Part shown: positions 23,306 through 32,445 of the stretch, piece after piece
Layout: every line of letters begins with the position of its first letter
Position numbering within the stretch: the first letter of the stretch is position 1
Source: Eutreptiella sp. 'Long Island Sound 2002'
Taxonomy: Eukaryota > Euglenozoa > Euglenophyceae > Eutreptiales > Eutreptiaceae
Direction of reading: 5' to 3'
Assembly (NCBI GenBank): GCA_964036045.1
Contig: OZ038378.1
Location: 59,681,408 to 59,745,407 of the forward strand
Length of the DNA stretch: 64,000 nt
The notes under the pieces: generated by a model
The model's database searches: none
The model's input: the letters and a program-made list of their open reading frames with translations, nothing else
What the model was told of the DNA's origin: nothing
Program-made: the position numbers and the translations under genes

Positions 23306-23775
23306 AACAACAACAACAACATACATACATACATACATACATACATACATACATACATACATACATACATACATACATACATACATACATACATACATAC
23401 ATACATACATACATACATACATACATACATACATACATACATACATACATACATACATACATACATACATACATACATACATACATACATACATACATAC
23501 ATACATACATACATACATACATACATACATACATACATACATACATACATACATACATACATACATACATACATACATACATACATACATACATACATAC
23601 ATACATACATACATACATACATACATACATACATACATACATACATACATACATACATACATACATACATACATACATACATACATACATACATACATAC
23701 ATACATACATACATACATACATACATACATACATACATACATACATACATACATACATACATACATACATACATA
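23306..23775. repeat. (CAA)n and (CATA)n microsatellite, right array
   Basis: A short caacaacaac run (23,306-23,320) followed by about 455 bp of essentially uninterrupted CATA, roughly 114 units. On the minus strand it reads (TATG)n and lies immediately downstream of the 3' end of the LINE fragment at 23,811-24,416, consistent with being that element's simple-repeat tail or its insertion target. Confidence 0.98.
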
Positions 23776-23782
23776 GCCCCGG

Positions 23783-24262
23783 TTATAGCCACTTGTCATG
23801 CCGTCTGCTGGAGCTACCGGGCATCTCGCACCGATAGGTGGTTCCTGCCTTGCTTGATCCCGTGGGTCCCAGGGCTGCTTTAGGTGGCCGACAACATGAC
23901 AAAGGACCCAGCGGGTGCGTGAACAGGCGCCACGCGAGGAGTAACTGCAGGGCGTAGTGGGGGGGGCAGTGGTGCTGGAGGTGGGCGGCGGAGTCCGGGT
24001 AGGGGCGGTGGCAGAAGGGGCACGTCACGCCTCCGTAGCCGGGGGGGTGGTCCTGGGAGTGAAGTAGCCGGAGGTGCATGATGCGGTGGAGGGCCAGCGC
24101 CGGGATCTCGGCGCGTTCATACGCGAGGCGGAGTAGGTGGGAGGACCAGCCTGGGGGCAGGGGCCGGAGGTGCTGTGCGTGGGTGCAGGCGGTGGTGGCC
24201 GCATACGCTGCCTCTGCGGCGCGTGCGGGGTTAAGGAAGATCGCGCCCTCATGGAGCGCCAC
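23783..24262 (-). pseudogene. LINE 3' end: C-terminal zinc knuckle fragment
   Basis: Minus-strand frame of 159 codons from the 3' end of a non-LTR retrotransposon polyprotein. The key motif is CPFC then 'HRPYPDSAAHLQHHC', a C-x2-C-x9-H-x4-C knuckle of the kind found after the reverse transcriptase of many LINEs (motif near 23,965-24,022). It is preceded by an Arg/Leu-rich helical segment ('AYERAEIPALALHRIMHL'). The reverse transcriptase itself is absent: this is a 5'-truncated copy, as expected from incomplete reverse transcription. Toward its 3' end it runs into the 100-bp direct repeat and then the TATG microsatellite. It differs in sequence and strand from the large LINE at 27,543-34,466. 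Confidence 0.7.
23811..23910. repeat. 100-bp direct repeat, copy 1
   Basis: Begins 'gagctaccgggcatctcgca' and ends 'gacaacatgacaaaggaccc'. It is almost identical to 24,317-24,416, offset 506 bp. The pair flanks the LINE zinc-knuckle fragment. Confidence 0.95.
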
Positions 24263-24316
24263 GATGCGGCCGTGGAAGAGTGCGGACCAGGGGAGGGTCC
24301 TCGGGGAGGCGGTGTG

Positions 24317-24416
24317 GAGCTACCGCGCATCTCGCACCGATAGGTGGTTCCTGCCTTGCTTGATCCCGTGGGTCCCAGGGCTGCTTTAGGTGGCCGACAA
24401 CATGACAAAGGATCCA
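24317..24416. repeat. 100-bp direct repeat, copy 2
   Basis: Near-identical to 23,811-23,910, with a few substitutions such as 'taccgcgcat' for 'taccgggcat' and 'aaaggatcca' for 'aaaggaccca'. On the minus strand this copy is upstream of the LINE fragment and encodes the same peptide as the 3' copy ('CCRPPKAALGPTGSSKAG'). The arrangement could be a tandem 506-bp duplication or one LINE 3' end inserted into another. Confidence 0.93.
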
Positions 24417-25033
24417 GAGGTCCGGGAATACTAGCCAACCATAATTTGGGGGCACTGGCAAATGCAGAGCATTAGCATTAGCAACGGCGACGAGCCTTGG
24501 CCCGTTGAATTGCCGGGGGTGAGGGGGCAACGCATGGCAATCCAGCAACACAGCACCAAGCAGCAAGCAAGGGCGCTTCCCATGGGTGCACTGCGGCAAC
24601 CAAGATACAAAGCAGCACACATGCGGAGAAACAAGGTAAGGCCCCGTCTTGGTGTTCTTTCCGGATGTCCCCCACCATGTAATCCCCTCTGCCCACTTGC
24701 ACCCTGAGCCCCCTCTCGGTATCGTGCATGCAATAGCCCATGATACTTGTATGCGGGGTTTGTGCAGTGCTCCATCCTAGCCCGGCCCGCAGCCTTCATT
24801 GCCCCCATGTCCGTGTCGCACAGGTCATCAGTACGTGGAGCCCATCTCGGGCACCACACACGCATCTCCTGCCCAAGATACATTAATTCATATATGCACA
24901 AGAGAACGTTCCATCGCCACCTAAAGACATTAGCCGCACCTGTTGTAGTCCTCCATTGCACCCCATATATAGATGACTGTGTCCTATCCCAATAGGGTTT
25001 CGTCCGAGCGAGCCCGCTTCCTCTGGACATCCT

Positions 25034-25053
25034 CTCATATACTGTAATATGAG
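25034..25053. other. 7-bp inverted repeat
   Basis: CTCATAT and ATATGAG separated by 'actgta'. Short, and of uncertain significance. Confidence 0.5.
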
Positions 25054-25128
25054 GGTCAGGAGGGGGGATGCCGGGCACCCCGCGGCATGAGAGGCACAAC
25101 CCGTGAAAATCGCTTGCTGTGATTCGGG

Positions 25129-25179
25129 CTAGTGGGTGCCGTAGCTTGCTTATCAACCCCTTGTAGGGGTACCCACTAG
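25129..25179. other. Nested hairpin
   Basis: CTAGTGGGT (25,129-25,137) pairs with ACCCACTAG (25,171-25,179), and an inner CCCC-ttgta-GGGG stem lies inside. I looked for hammerhead core motifs nearby and did not find a complete set. Confidence 0.6.
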
Positions 25180-25788
25180 AGGTTGGCCCGGGCCGTGATA
25201 ACGACGTGCACCTCGTCTAGCCCGCATACAATGCCCTAGCGCCTACCCTTGACCCTTACCTGCACCGATTCGCCAGCTCCCGTGGTTTTGCCATCTCCAT
25301 CACATTGGTGGCCAGACCACAGGTTCGGCAACCACCGAAGACGTGGCATGCCTACTTATAGCATTGGCCTTTGCCTCACCCCTTGCACCTCTCATACAGG
25401 CATTGTGTACGATCGGACACCACGGGCTGCTCTTGTCATGCCACCCGTGCTACCTGTGCCGTTCGGCCATACCCTACACTCAGGTCATATATAACCCCTC
25501 GGCATCGCCCACACCGCCAAGCCTGTGGGACACAGTGCTTACTGCCACCGCCTTCGCCTTGTCCCACCGCACGCACACACCGCCATCGTGCCCCGCCTGG
25601 CCACTTGTCGCCGCGCACGAACACCACTTGTCGCTTTTTCATATTGTGTAAGCGTAGCCCACATAATGCTTTGAGGACCCCAAACAATCCCTATTTTTCC
25701 GGTACAAATTTGGTACCCCTACATATCCCTGTCGGCCCAAAGTTGAGCCACCACAAAGCGAGGGTGACGGTCATGGGGCCCAAGAGTT

Positions 25789-26232
25789 TTGGCTTGGGGT
25801 AAAATTCGTCAAAAGGACCTTCCAATTTTTCTAGGAATAGTAGCAATAGCACAGGTAGCAAAGGCTTGCAATGCTTCTACTCGTGACCATTGGTTTTGCT
25901 TTTGCGGGAAACATTCGTCCAAATCAGTGCGGCCAAGCAGTAGCACGTTTGAGCAACGCTGCAAGACCGGCCCGCAACACTTGCGCTTCATGCAAGAGAA
26001 TCACCTCCTTCAACCACGGGAACGCACATTGTTGACTTTTTTCCCGGCAAAACGGTCCATTCGCAATCTCAGCCCGCAATCAACCCCTACCATTCCTGCA
26101 GCGACAAGCACCCCAATTACCGAGCAATGCGTTGTGCCTGCAGAATTGCCACTGCCAAACCCACCTTGTCCGAAAGTGCTCCCATTCGGAATCAAAGATG
26201 CAAACCATTTACGGCAAGCATATCCACTATAA
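25789..26232 (+). pseudogene. Hypothetical ORF upstream of serine-rich ORF
   Basis: 147-codon frame with a small Cys/His cluster ('DHWFCFCGKHSSKS') and then a Pro/Thr-rich C-terminus. It lies about 90 bases upstream of the serine-rich ORF on the same strand and, like it, could be part of a decayed transposase, but no transposase signature is visible. The alternative frame 26,127-26,318 overlaps its end, which suggests a frameshift or an intron. Confidence 0.3.
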
Positions 26233-26324
26233 CGCCACTGGCATCATTGTGTAAACCAGTTGTACACAACAAGTCAAGCAAGTGCCCCGTACTAGGATGT
26301 CTTGATTGGGTGTTGTGATACAAC

Positions 26325-26867
26325 ATGGAGCGGCACATGAAGGTGGATGAAGAGCACTCCAACTTTGAAGCCTCTCCCTGGGAGCAAGAATTGTGGCGGC
26401 TCTTCTTGGCTCAGCAACGCGCTTTTGAGGTAGGGGAAACCGCCAACAATGCAACCCAAAAGGTAGCACATGTTGTCAAAAGGCAGAAGGACACGAAAAC
26501 TAGCAAAAAACTCCGCGGTGTGTCATTGCAACGGGAGGCAGTGGCCAAAGCGGATGTATGCCGGCAATGGGCGTTGCGCCTAGGCGACCAAGACGCTGAG
26601 CCAGCTCTGGCAACCCAAGACATGGCTGATCTTGATTATGGTCCACACATCGGGTCAGAGGCAACAAATTTTGATGAGGTGAAAGTGGGCAGTAGTTCTT
26701 GTGCCTCGGATGCCTCAGACTCCGACTCCTCCAACTCAAGCTCCAGCACATCCTCATCATCTAGCTCCTCATCCAGCTCTAGTGCCGCAGCGGTAAATGT
26801 TGGCACCTCAAAGAAAAAGTGCACCACAAAGAAGGCCTACCCGGCTAAACGTAAGCCCTCTGTTTAA
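26325..26867 (+). CDS. Hypothetical serine-rich protein, 180 aa
   Basis: A clean ATG-to-TAA frame of 180 codons. Residues 1-115 are charged and helix-prone ('FEASPWEQELWRLFLAQQR'). Residues 115-155 hold Asp/Ser and then a long Ser run. The C-terminus is lysine-rich ('TSKKKCTTKKAYPAKRK') and could serve as a nuclear localisation signal. The acidic-serine tract followed by a basic tail resembles the disordered C-terminus of a nuclear protein or transposase, but no catalytic domain is present. It is followed 70 bases later by the 25-bp satellite. A stop lies just upstream of the ATG, so an earlier start would require splicing. Confidence 0.45.
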   Translation: MERHMKVDEEHSNFEASPWEQELWRLFLAQQRAFEVGETANNATQKVAHVVKRQKDTKTSKKLRGVSLQREAVAKADVCRQWALRLGDQDAEPALATQDMADLDYGPHIGSEATNFDEVKVGSSSCASDASDSDSSNSSSSTSSSSSSSSSSSAAAVNVGTSKKKCTTKKAYPAKRKPSV

Positions 26868-26940
26868 GAGGAAGCTCGAAAGAAGACAAAGGCCATGTAA
26901 TTTGGAAGGGATTCCCACTAAAGTCTTGTGAGGTAATTTT

Positions 26941-27531
26941 GATATCCATTGTGTGAACCGGCTTGGATCTCCATTGTGTGAATTAGCTTGGATCTCTAAT
27001 GGCTGAACAGTCTTGGATCTCCATTGTGTGAAACGGCTTTGGATCTCCATTGTGTGGACCGCTTTGAACCTCCATTGTGTGAACCGGCTGGAACCTCCAT
27101 GGTGTGCACCGGCTTTGGATCTCCATGGCTTGGATCTCCATCGTGTGAACCGGCTTGAACGGTCATTGTGTGAACCAGCTTGCTTCCCCATTATGTGAAC
27201 TGGCTCGGATCTCCATTGTGTGAACCGGCTTGGATCTCCATTGTGTGAACCGGCTTGGATCTCCATTGTGTGAACCGACTTGGATCTCCATTGTGTGAAC
27301 CGGCTTTGGATCTCCGTTGTGTGGAACGCCTTGAACCTCCATTGTGTCCACAGGCTGGAGCTTCCATTGTGTGAACCGGCTTTGGATCTCTATGGCTTTG
27401 ATCTCCATTGTGTGAACCGGCTTGAACGGACGTTGTGTGAACCGGCTTGCTTCTCCATTGTGTGAACCGGCTTGACACTGCATTGTGTGAACCGGATTGG
27501 ATCTCCATTGTGTGGCCCGGCTTGGATCTCC
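26941..27531. repeat. 25-bp satellite array
   Basis: About 24 copies of a 25-bp unit ('ttggatctccattgtgtgaa' plus 'ccggc'). There is a higher-order pattern of roughly 270 bp: the irregular run 27,030-27,205 (ttttggatctcc, then aacctcc, ggaacctcc, 'atggcttggatctcc', 'cttgaacggtcattg') recurs at 27,297-27,475. A degenerate relative lies at 1,846-2,000. The LINE begins at or just after its right edge. Peptides with repeating HNGDPSRFTQWRS-type motifs come from reading it on the minus strand and are not genes. Confidence 0.95.
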
Positions 27532-27542
27532 AAGGCGACGTG

Positions 27543-28616
27543 GTGGAGAAGGCGCAGGGTGCATGGCTCCAGGCGGTAGGGTACGTGGTTGCCCACAGGA
27601 GCAAGATCGTGTGGGCGGTGGCGCTACCCTGCGTCGTGGCGGCCTTGCTCACCCCGTTTCCGGTGGTCCCATGGAGGGACATGGCGCTCCTCCAAGAGGC
27701 GTCCCTGGGCCGGGTGTGCACGTGGCACACGCATCCCGCCGGTATGGACCCGCAGAGGTGGTAGGCGCTCGCAGTCGTGACCCACCCGTCCTGGTCGTTG
27801 CCCAAGGCGAGCGTTACCTGGACGCAGTGGCGGGACAGGGCGCTGAGCTGGGCCCATGATGGTAGCGCCGTGCCCACCTGCCCGGATCCTCCTTGCGAGA
27901 CAATCACCACCCAGCCGTGGACTGTCTCTCTCCACCTCCGCACGGTGGCGGCCAACCTGGTAGTGGTGGATCCGGAGATTGGTAGGTTGAAGGATGAGGA
28001 TGGGCCAGGGTTCAAGTTGAGGCAGGGGATGGAGGTCCGTTTCATCCGCCTCCCCAATCCCGTGGCGCGGGAAATCCTTGAGGGACTCCAGTTCACGCGC
28101 GGGGACGCGGCTGACGTGTGGACCGCAGTCCTCAGCTAGCTCCACGAGGCGTGGCATAAGTCCTTCCGGCCCCCTCGGCACGAACGTCTGATCGGAGTGG
28201 TATGGCGAATGTGGGCGGCCAACGGCCTGTGCCCGCCGGTGGTGGTGTGGCCCAGGAAGTCGGAACCCGATCCTAGCTGGGAGACCATTGTGGTCCTGTG
28301 GGATTGGGTGACCATCCGGGAGATCGGAGGGCACGCCTTTCACGGCCCTGCGAGGCACGGTCGTGGAAACGGAGGGGAGGGTGGCGTTGTAGCTTGCTAC
28401 ACAGCCCTTGACCACACACGTGGTCGAGGTTGCCCTCTAGTGGGGGCCCGACAAGCCCCAACCCTGGCGAGACCCTATTGCCCGGGTAATAAGGCGAGAC
28501 CTGCGGAAGCTGCAAGCCAACATCTGATCGGGGGGGCCAGGACTGCAACTCCCGGGGGCGCTTCGCTGGCTCCGGGATTGCATGGACGCCTCTCAGCCAA
28601 CGACCAAGCTACGTAG
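27543..28616 (+). pseudogene. LINE ORF1 region, N-terminal part
   Basis: One + frame reads as protein across about 350 codons with TAG codons at 27,762 ('DPQRW*ALAVVTHPSWSL') and 28,137 ('TAVLS*LHEAWHKSF'). It is Trp- and Val-rich and contains 'VRFIRLPNPVAREILEGL'. No domain is recognised. Its position upstream of the endonuclease-RT region indicates a structural or RNA-binding ORF1 role by analogy only. Composition degrades after about 28,480. From about 28,590 the protein-like frame is the next one, so a frameshift lies there. The long minus-strand frame over 27,624-28,415 is a GC-driven shadow. Confidence 0.55.
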
Positions 28617-29513
28617 TGCGGTGGGAGGTCTGCATGGTGCCGGCGAAAAGCACGGAGCACGGCAGCACTTACTGGTAGCCACGGACCACACCGCAGAGCC
28701 GAGCGACGACACGGTCACACTGGTTGCAGACACAGCAGAGTGTTTGGCCCCCCACGCCACGATCCTACCGAAGGAGGGGTGGGAGGGCTAGCAGCACAAC
28801 CGGAGTCCGGCCGCCCCTCTTGTCGCGCAGTACGTTGAGCTGGGCGGCTCGGAGGTAGTTTACTTTGACCGCTCGGAGATCGAAGAGCAGGACTTCCGGC
28901 ACTGGACCGCCCACCACCTCTTGGCCCCCAATGTGCAGCTAACCGTAGACCCCATGAACTAGCCAACGTTGGAGGGTCGTCCGCCCCAGTGGCCGCACAC
29001 CTGGAACACGGCGGTCAGCACGGTGCGCACGGCGGCGAGGGAGCGGAGGGCGGTGTGGCCCGGTGCAGAGAACCGGCTGGCGACGGCCCGGGCTGCATAG
29101 GTGAGACAGACGACATGCAACGCCAAGGCTGCGGCGTGTGTGCGATGCTATCCGCCATCGGCACTCTCCTCCGGGTGCCGCGGCCGGGCAACGTCTTGTC
29201 CACATTGGATAGGCGGTGGGTGCCGGCAGTGGCCCTCAATAGGGAGATGGGGCCAGTGGCACGTCTGCCCTCAATGGGGGAGTTGCCCGCTGTGCTGCTG
29301 GATGCCCTTCCGGCACCTCACACTCCCCTGACGGCGGCGGACATCCCGCACCAGACGGGCCTGCCTCGGGGGCGGATGAGGCACGCCCTGCTATGCATGG
29401 CTACGGCGGAGGGGAGGATGTCCAAGGTTGTGTCGATCTCCCTGCATCACGTGCAGGACGCCATGCAGCAGCAGTGGCCGTACGCCCCCCAACCATGGGA
29501 GGAGAGCGCCTAG
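28582..29513 (+). pseudogene. Possible Ulp1-like cysteine protease in LINE ORF1
   Basis: Two frames joined by a shift near 29,105. The first contains 'VELGGSEVVYFDRSEIEE', then 'RHWTAHHLLAPNVQLTVDP', with TAG codons at 28,789, 28,960 and 29,098. The second contains 'MQRQGCGVCAMLSAIGTLL' (29,118-29,138 for QRQGCGV). Known for the Ulp1/C48 family: a His, an Asp, then a Q-x(n)-CG active-site cysteine. Here a His near 28,911, Asp at 28,948 (VDPMN) and the QRQGCG motif follow in that order with plausible spacing. Some LINE clades are known to carry cysteine proteases. The match is motif-level only; an OTU-type or unrelated Cys motif remains possible. Confidence 0.38.
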
Positions 29514-29589
29514 TGATGGTGGGCCAGGGACACATGGGGAAGCTTGTGGTGTTGGGGGGGCAGAGCACTGGGCCTGTGTGCAGGCGGAA

Positions 29590-30699
29590 AAGGGGGACAT
29601 GGAGTGGATCGTCACCGCGAGCAGGCTCATGAGGCAACAGTCTAGGGCACCTGCCTGCCATGGGGTCCTTAGGGACTGTCTCATGGTCTTGGGTCTCGTG
29701 TGCCGGGCATGCTGGTGCACACCCGCAGACATCCCACAGGCGCCGGTCGTGTTTGTGGAGCTGATGAAGAAGCCGCGCATCCCGGCAAAGGATGTCTGCC
29801 CCGTAGCCCCGAGCAACATGTGGCAGGCTGAGCACGCAGCTGCCATGTGTGGGGCGTTGCAGGGGCAAGTGGCGGCGCTGCCCTGGACGCCGGCGGCGCA
29901 GTCCTCCAGCAACCAGCCGGCAGCCTCCGTGGCAGTGCTGCACGGGGGGCCACGTGGGTGGAGATGGGTCATCGTGGCGCTGGAGCCGCACTCGTCTGCG
30001 CTGTGCCTGTACGATCGTGGAGAGGTGACCGAGCTCGTTGTCCGCCCTGCCGATTGGGAAGCCCCATATCTCAGTGCCCTGAGCAGCGACGGGACCGCGG
30101 CGCTTTACCTTCAGGGGACCGTGGTGGGCTCGGCAGCATTCCAAGTCTGCAGGCAGTACGCGGGAGATGCCTCCCGCCTGGTCATGGCGGAGAACATGGC
30201 ACCGTGGCTCCGGGCGTTCTCCACCTCCCAATGGGAAATCGGGGGTGATCGGGAGAGGTTTGCCGATGCGTGGCGCCGCTGCCTGGAGGGGCAGTTCCCT
30301 GCAAAGGGAATGCTGCACCTGCCGCGGCCACCCAGTGTGTCGCCGGTTCGGCGAGCAGCCCCTACGGTCGCTGTGGCGAAAGCGGTCCCGAAAATAGCAC
30401 CGCAGCCAACCCCCAAGAAGGGCCTCCCCCAAGAGTATGGCAACTACTCCAACATAAGGGTAGTGCTGCGGGACTCCGGGGGGGAACGGGCCACGGAGCA
30501 GCGTGGGTCGAAGGAGCTCAACGTCCGCCCTTGGTCTAAGCTGGAGGGGGCAGGCCGTTGCACGTGGCGAGCCGGCAAACACTTGAGGCTCAGCCGCCTT
30601 CACCCGAGGGACCTCTTGGACCACCTGGCGAGGGACCATGGGTCGGACCCGGCTCAGCGTGAGCAAGCGGAGGCCATGATCAAGGGCGTTATGCCTTGA
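29590..30699 (+). pseudogene. LINE ORF1 region, C-terminal part with finger remnant
   Basis: An open + frame of about 370 codons ending at a TGA (30,697). It is protein-like from 'KGDMEWIVTASRLMRQQS'. The next third reads like a folded beta-rich domain ('SVAVLHGGPRGWRWVIVAL', 'ALYLQGTVVGSAAFQVC'), followed by a Pro/Lys linker. It ends with 'CTWRAGKHLRLSRLHP', then 'DLLDHLARDHG'. That end resembles a C2H2 finger (C-x2-C...H-x4-H) in which the second Cys is Arg, as expected for a LINE ORF1 nucleic-acid-binding tail. The upstream 29,428-29,590 part of the same open frame is Cys/Pro/Gly-rich and probably out of register; a G7 run near 29,553 is a likely frameshift site. No exact family is recognised. 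Confidence 0.5.
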
Positions 30700-31107
30700 G
30701 CACTCGCGGGGCCCTTCGCAGTGGCCCAAGCTTGTTCGAAGGTGCTCACGTTGCCCGTAGCAGTCCATCCCTCGGAGACACAAGGGGCTTCATCGTCGGC
30801 GACGTCAAGTGGAGCTTGCGGGTCTGCAACGGTGTCTTCAACGGGGGGCACAGGAGCAAGCACGGGTGCGACTCGCAGTGGGACCGCGCGGCCTTCCAAG
30901 GTGTCCCGTGGAGCGCGCGCGGCGACGACGTCCTCAGGACGTGGGTAGCGAAGGTCGGCCTTGTCGGGCTGAGGGATCGTCGCTCCACGCGCTTGCGCCA
31001 GGTGCAGGCGGCCCTCCTCCTTCCGGCGAGCCGGCCCCGCAGGGGATCCGCATCTGGCGGCGCTGTCGTGAAGAGACCCCGCCTCTCACGCCCGAACAGC
31101 AGTGCCT
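30700..31107 (+). other. LINE inter-ORF segment, low complexity
   Basis: A Ser/Thr/Gly/Ala-rich linker-like frame (30,721-30,948, 'TVSSTGGTGASTGATRSG') followed by stops. The endonuclease frame becomes recognisable at 31,108. It may be the N-terminal linker of ORF2 in shifted frames. Confidence 0.4.
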
Positions 31108-31870
31108 TGGAACGTCCAAGGCTCAACATGGGGTGACGGCTTGCCCGCGACCCCGGGTATGCTCAACAGCAAAGCGCTTGTGGCGGGCGTTTTGAAGGCT
31201 TAAGCTGCCATTCTAGGTCTCTTCTAGGAGACGGGCCTGCAGGACCCCCAGAGAATGAGTGGCGTCACCATGGGTACTATGCCTTCCTGGGGGATGTTCA
31301 AGCGGCGTCGGCGGCGGCGGTACGAGGCGGTCTCTTGATTGCCCATCGAGTGGACCTAGTGGACCTAGCGGACCTAGTGGAAATCGTGCCAGGCAAGGCG
31401 ATTGCCCTGGATGTGGTGACCGCAGGTGGGACGCTTACGGTCATCAACGTCCACGGCCCGGGCAGTGGCGGTGACTCCTGGGCGTCTAAAGCGTCCTTCT
31501 GAGCTGACGTGGCCATGTTCGCGGCGGCCAAGAGCGCCGGAGGCACGAGGCCGCTTCTCATCGGGGGGGACCTCAACTTGTGGCTGGAGTCCCGAGGGCA
31601 CCCCACCACAAAGAGGGTCACGGCCTGTGGGACCAGTGTGGGTTCTTGGCGGCAGGGGACGTGCAGGAGGACGACCGGCAACCTACGTGGGCGGGGCATA
31701 AGCTGGACTCTTTCCTCCTCAACGCGCCGTTGTTCCAATAGGCGATGTGTGACCGCACCCACCTGGCGCCGGGGAGGTCTTGTGCGTCGCTGGGGTCAGG
31801 TCATGGCCTTGTGGTGCCGAGCAACCCGCTGGCAGTGGCTGCGAAGGAGAGGATCACACGGCTAGCCTAT
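31108..31870 (+). pseudogene. LINE APE-type endonuclease domain (ORF2 N-terminus)
   Basis: Motifs of the apurinic-endonuclease-like domain appear in order: WNVQG (31,108-31,122); 'AAILGLF*ETG', where the TAG at 31,225 stands where the conserved Gln of QET belongs; 'TVINVHGPGSGGDSWASK'; 'LLIGGDLNLWLESRG' (the GGDxN motif); 'QPTWAGHKLDSFLL'; and 'SLGSGHGLVVPSN', matching the SDH motif with Asp replaced by Gly. Such domains nick genomic DNA to prime target-primed reverse transcription. It is interrupted by TAA 31,201, TAG 31,225, TGA 31,500 (Trp expected), TAG 31,739, and frame changes near 31,240 and 31,615. The SDH change alone would be inactivating. Confidence 0.75.
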
Positions 31871-32445
31871 TCGCACACAGAGGGCAGGCTGCACGCTATA
31901 CGTCCGGACACACCTGGAGTTCGCGACGCAGCGCCGGCGGTAGTGCGGAAGGCTTTTGACGACCCAGCGCTCCGGGGGTGGCTCTCGTCGGACCAGGACA
32001 CTGCCACCATGGGCGCGTCGGAGGTGCAGGCGGTCTTTGACCTGCTCTATGCCTTCCGTGACGAGGTGTCGCGAGTGACAGGGGTGCGCATGCCATCGGG
32101 TATGGACCCGCAGTATCCGTATGGGCAAGTGGAGACGGAGGCGTCTCTATCCCAGGTACTCACGGATAAGCGGGCCCTTGCGTGGCGTGCCCACGAGCTT
32201 TGGAAACGGGACGCAGCCCGTTCAGGGCTCGCATCCAGGGAGGCGACTGCTCTACTGTAGCAGCTCCGGCAGGCCAACCCCATCTTGTGCCCTGCCACCA
32301 TGGGGGACTTGCGCGCTGCTTTGGACATGCAGGTTCAGTAGTTGCAAAGTCCCGTGGAGGAGATCAGGAGTGTCCTCAGGGGCAACCGGCGCAGGTCCAT
32401 CAAGGACTATCAGCAGAGCAAGGTGCCGGATCTGCAATCCGCTTG
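31745..32445 (+). pseudogene. LINE ORF2 linker between endonuclease and RT
   Basis: A protein-like frame from 31,745 through TAG 32,258 ('SREATALL*QLRQANPI') and TAG 32,339 ('LDMQVQ*LQSPVEEI') to about 32,440, where the register moves by one to the RT frame ('KVPDLQSA' to 'RLTAIRGAINVVSY'). It is helix-rich with charged residues ('VLTDKRALAWRAHELWKR'), as in the region linking the endonuclease and RT domains of LINEs. Confidence 0.6.

Larger units (their letters stand above)
24420..25785. other. No gene seen; two small hairpins
   Basis: Overlapping frames up to 241 codons on the minus strand (24,431-25,156) show no domain or convincing composition. The region holds the inverted repeats at 25,034-25,053 and 25,129-25,179, nothing else recognisable. 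Confidence 0.45.

Noticed and set aside
23191-23837. ORFs encoding (MYVC)n or (IHTY)n
   Set aside because: Direct translation of the (CATA)n microsatellite.
25020-25200. Hammerhead-type ribozyme
   Set aside because: Stable stems and a GAAA are present, but the CUGANGA core was not found in a consistent arrangement.
27624-28415. 263-codon minus-strand frame
   Set aside because: Opposite strand of the LINE ORF1 region. The + frame has far more protein-like composition; the minus frame is Pro/Arg/His-rich, as expected of a GC-driven shadow.
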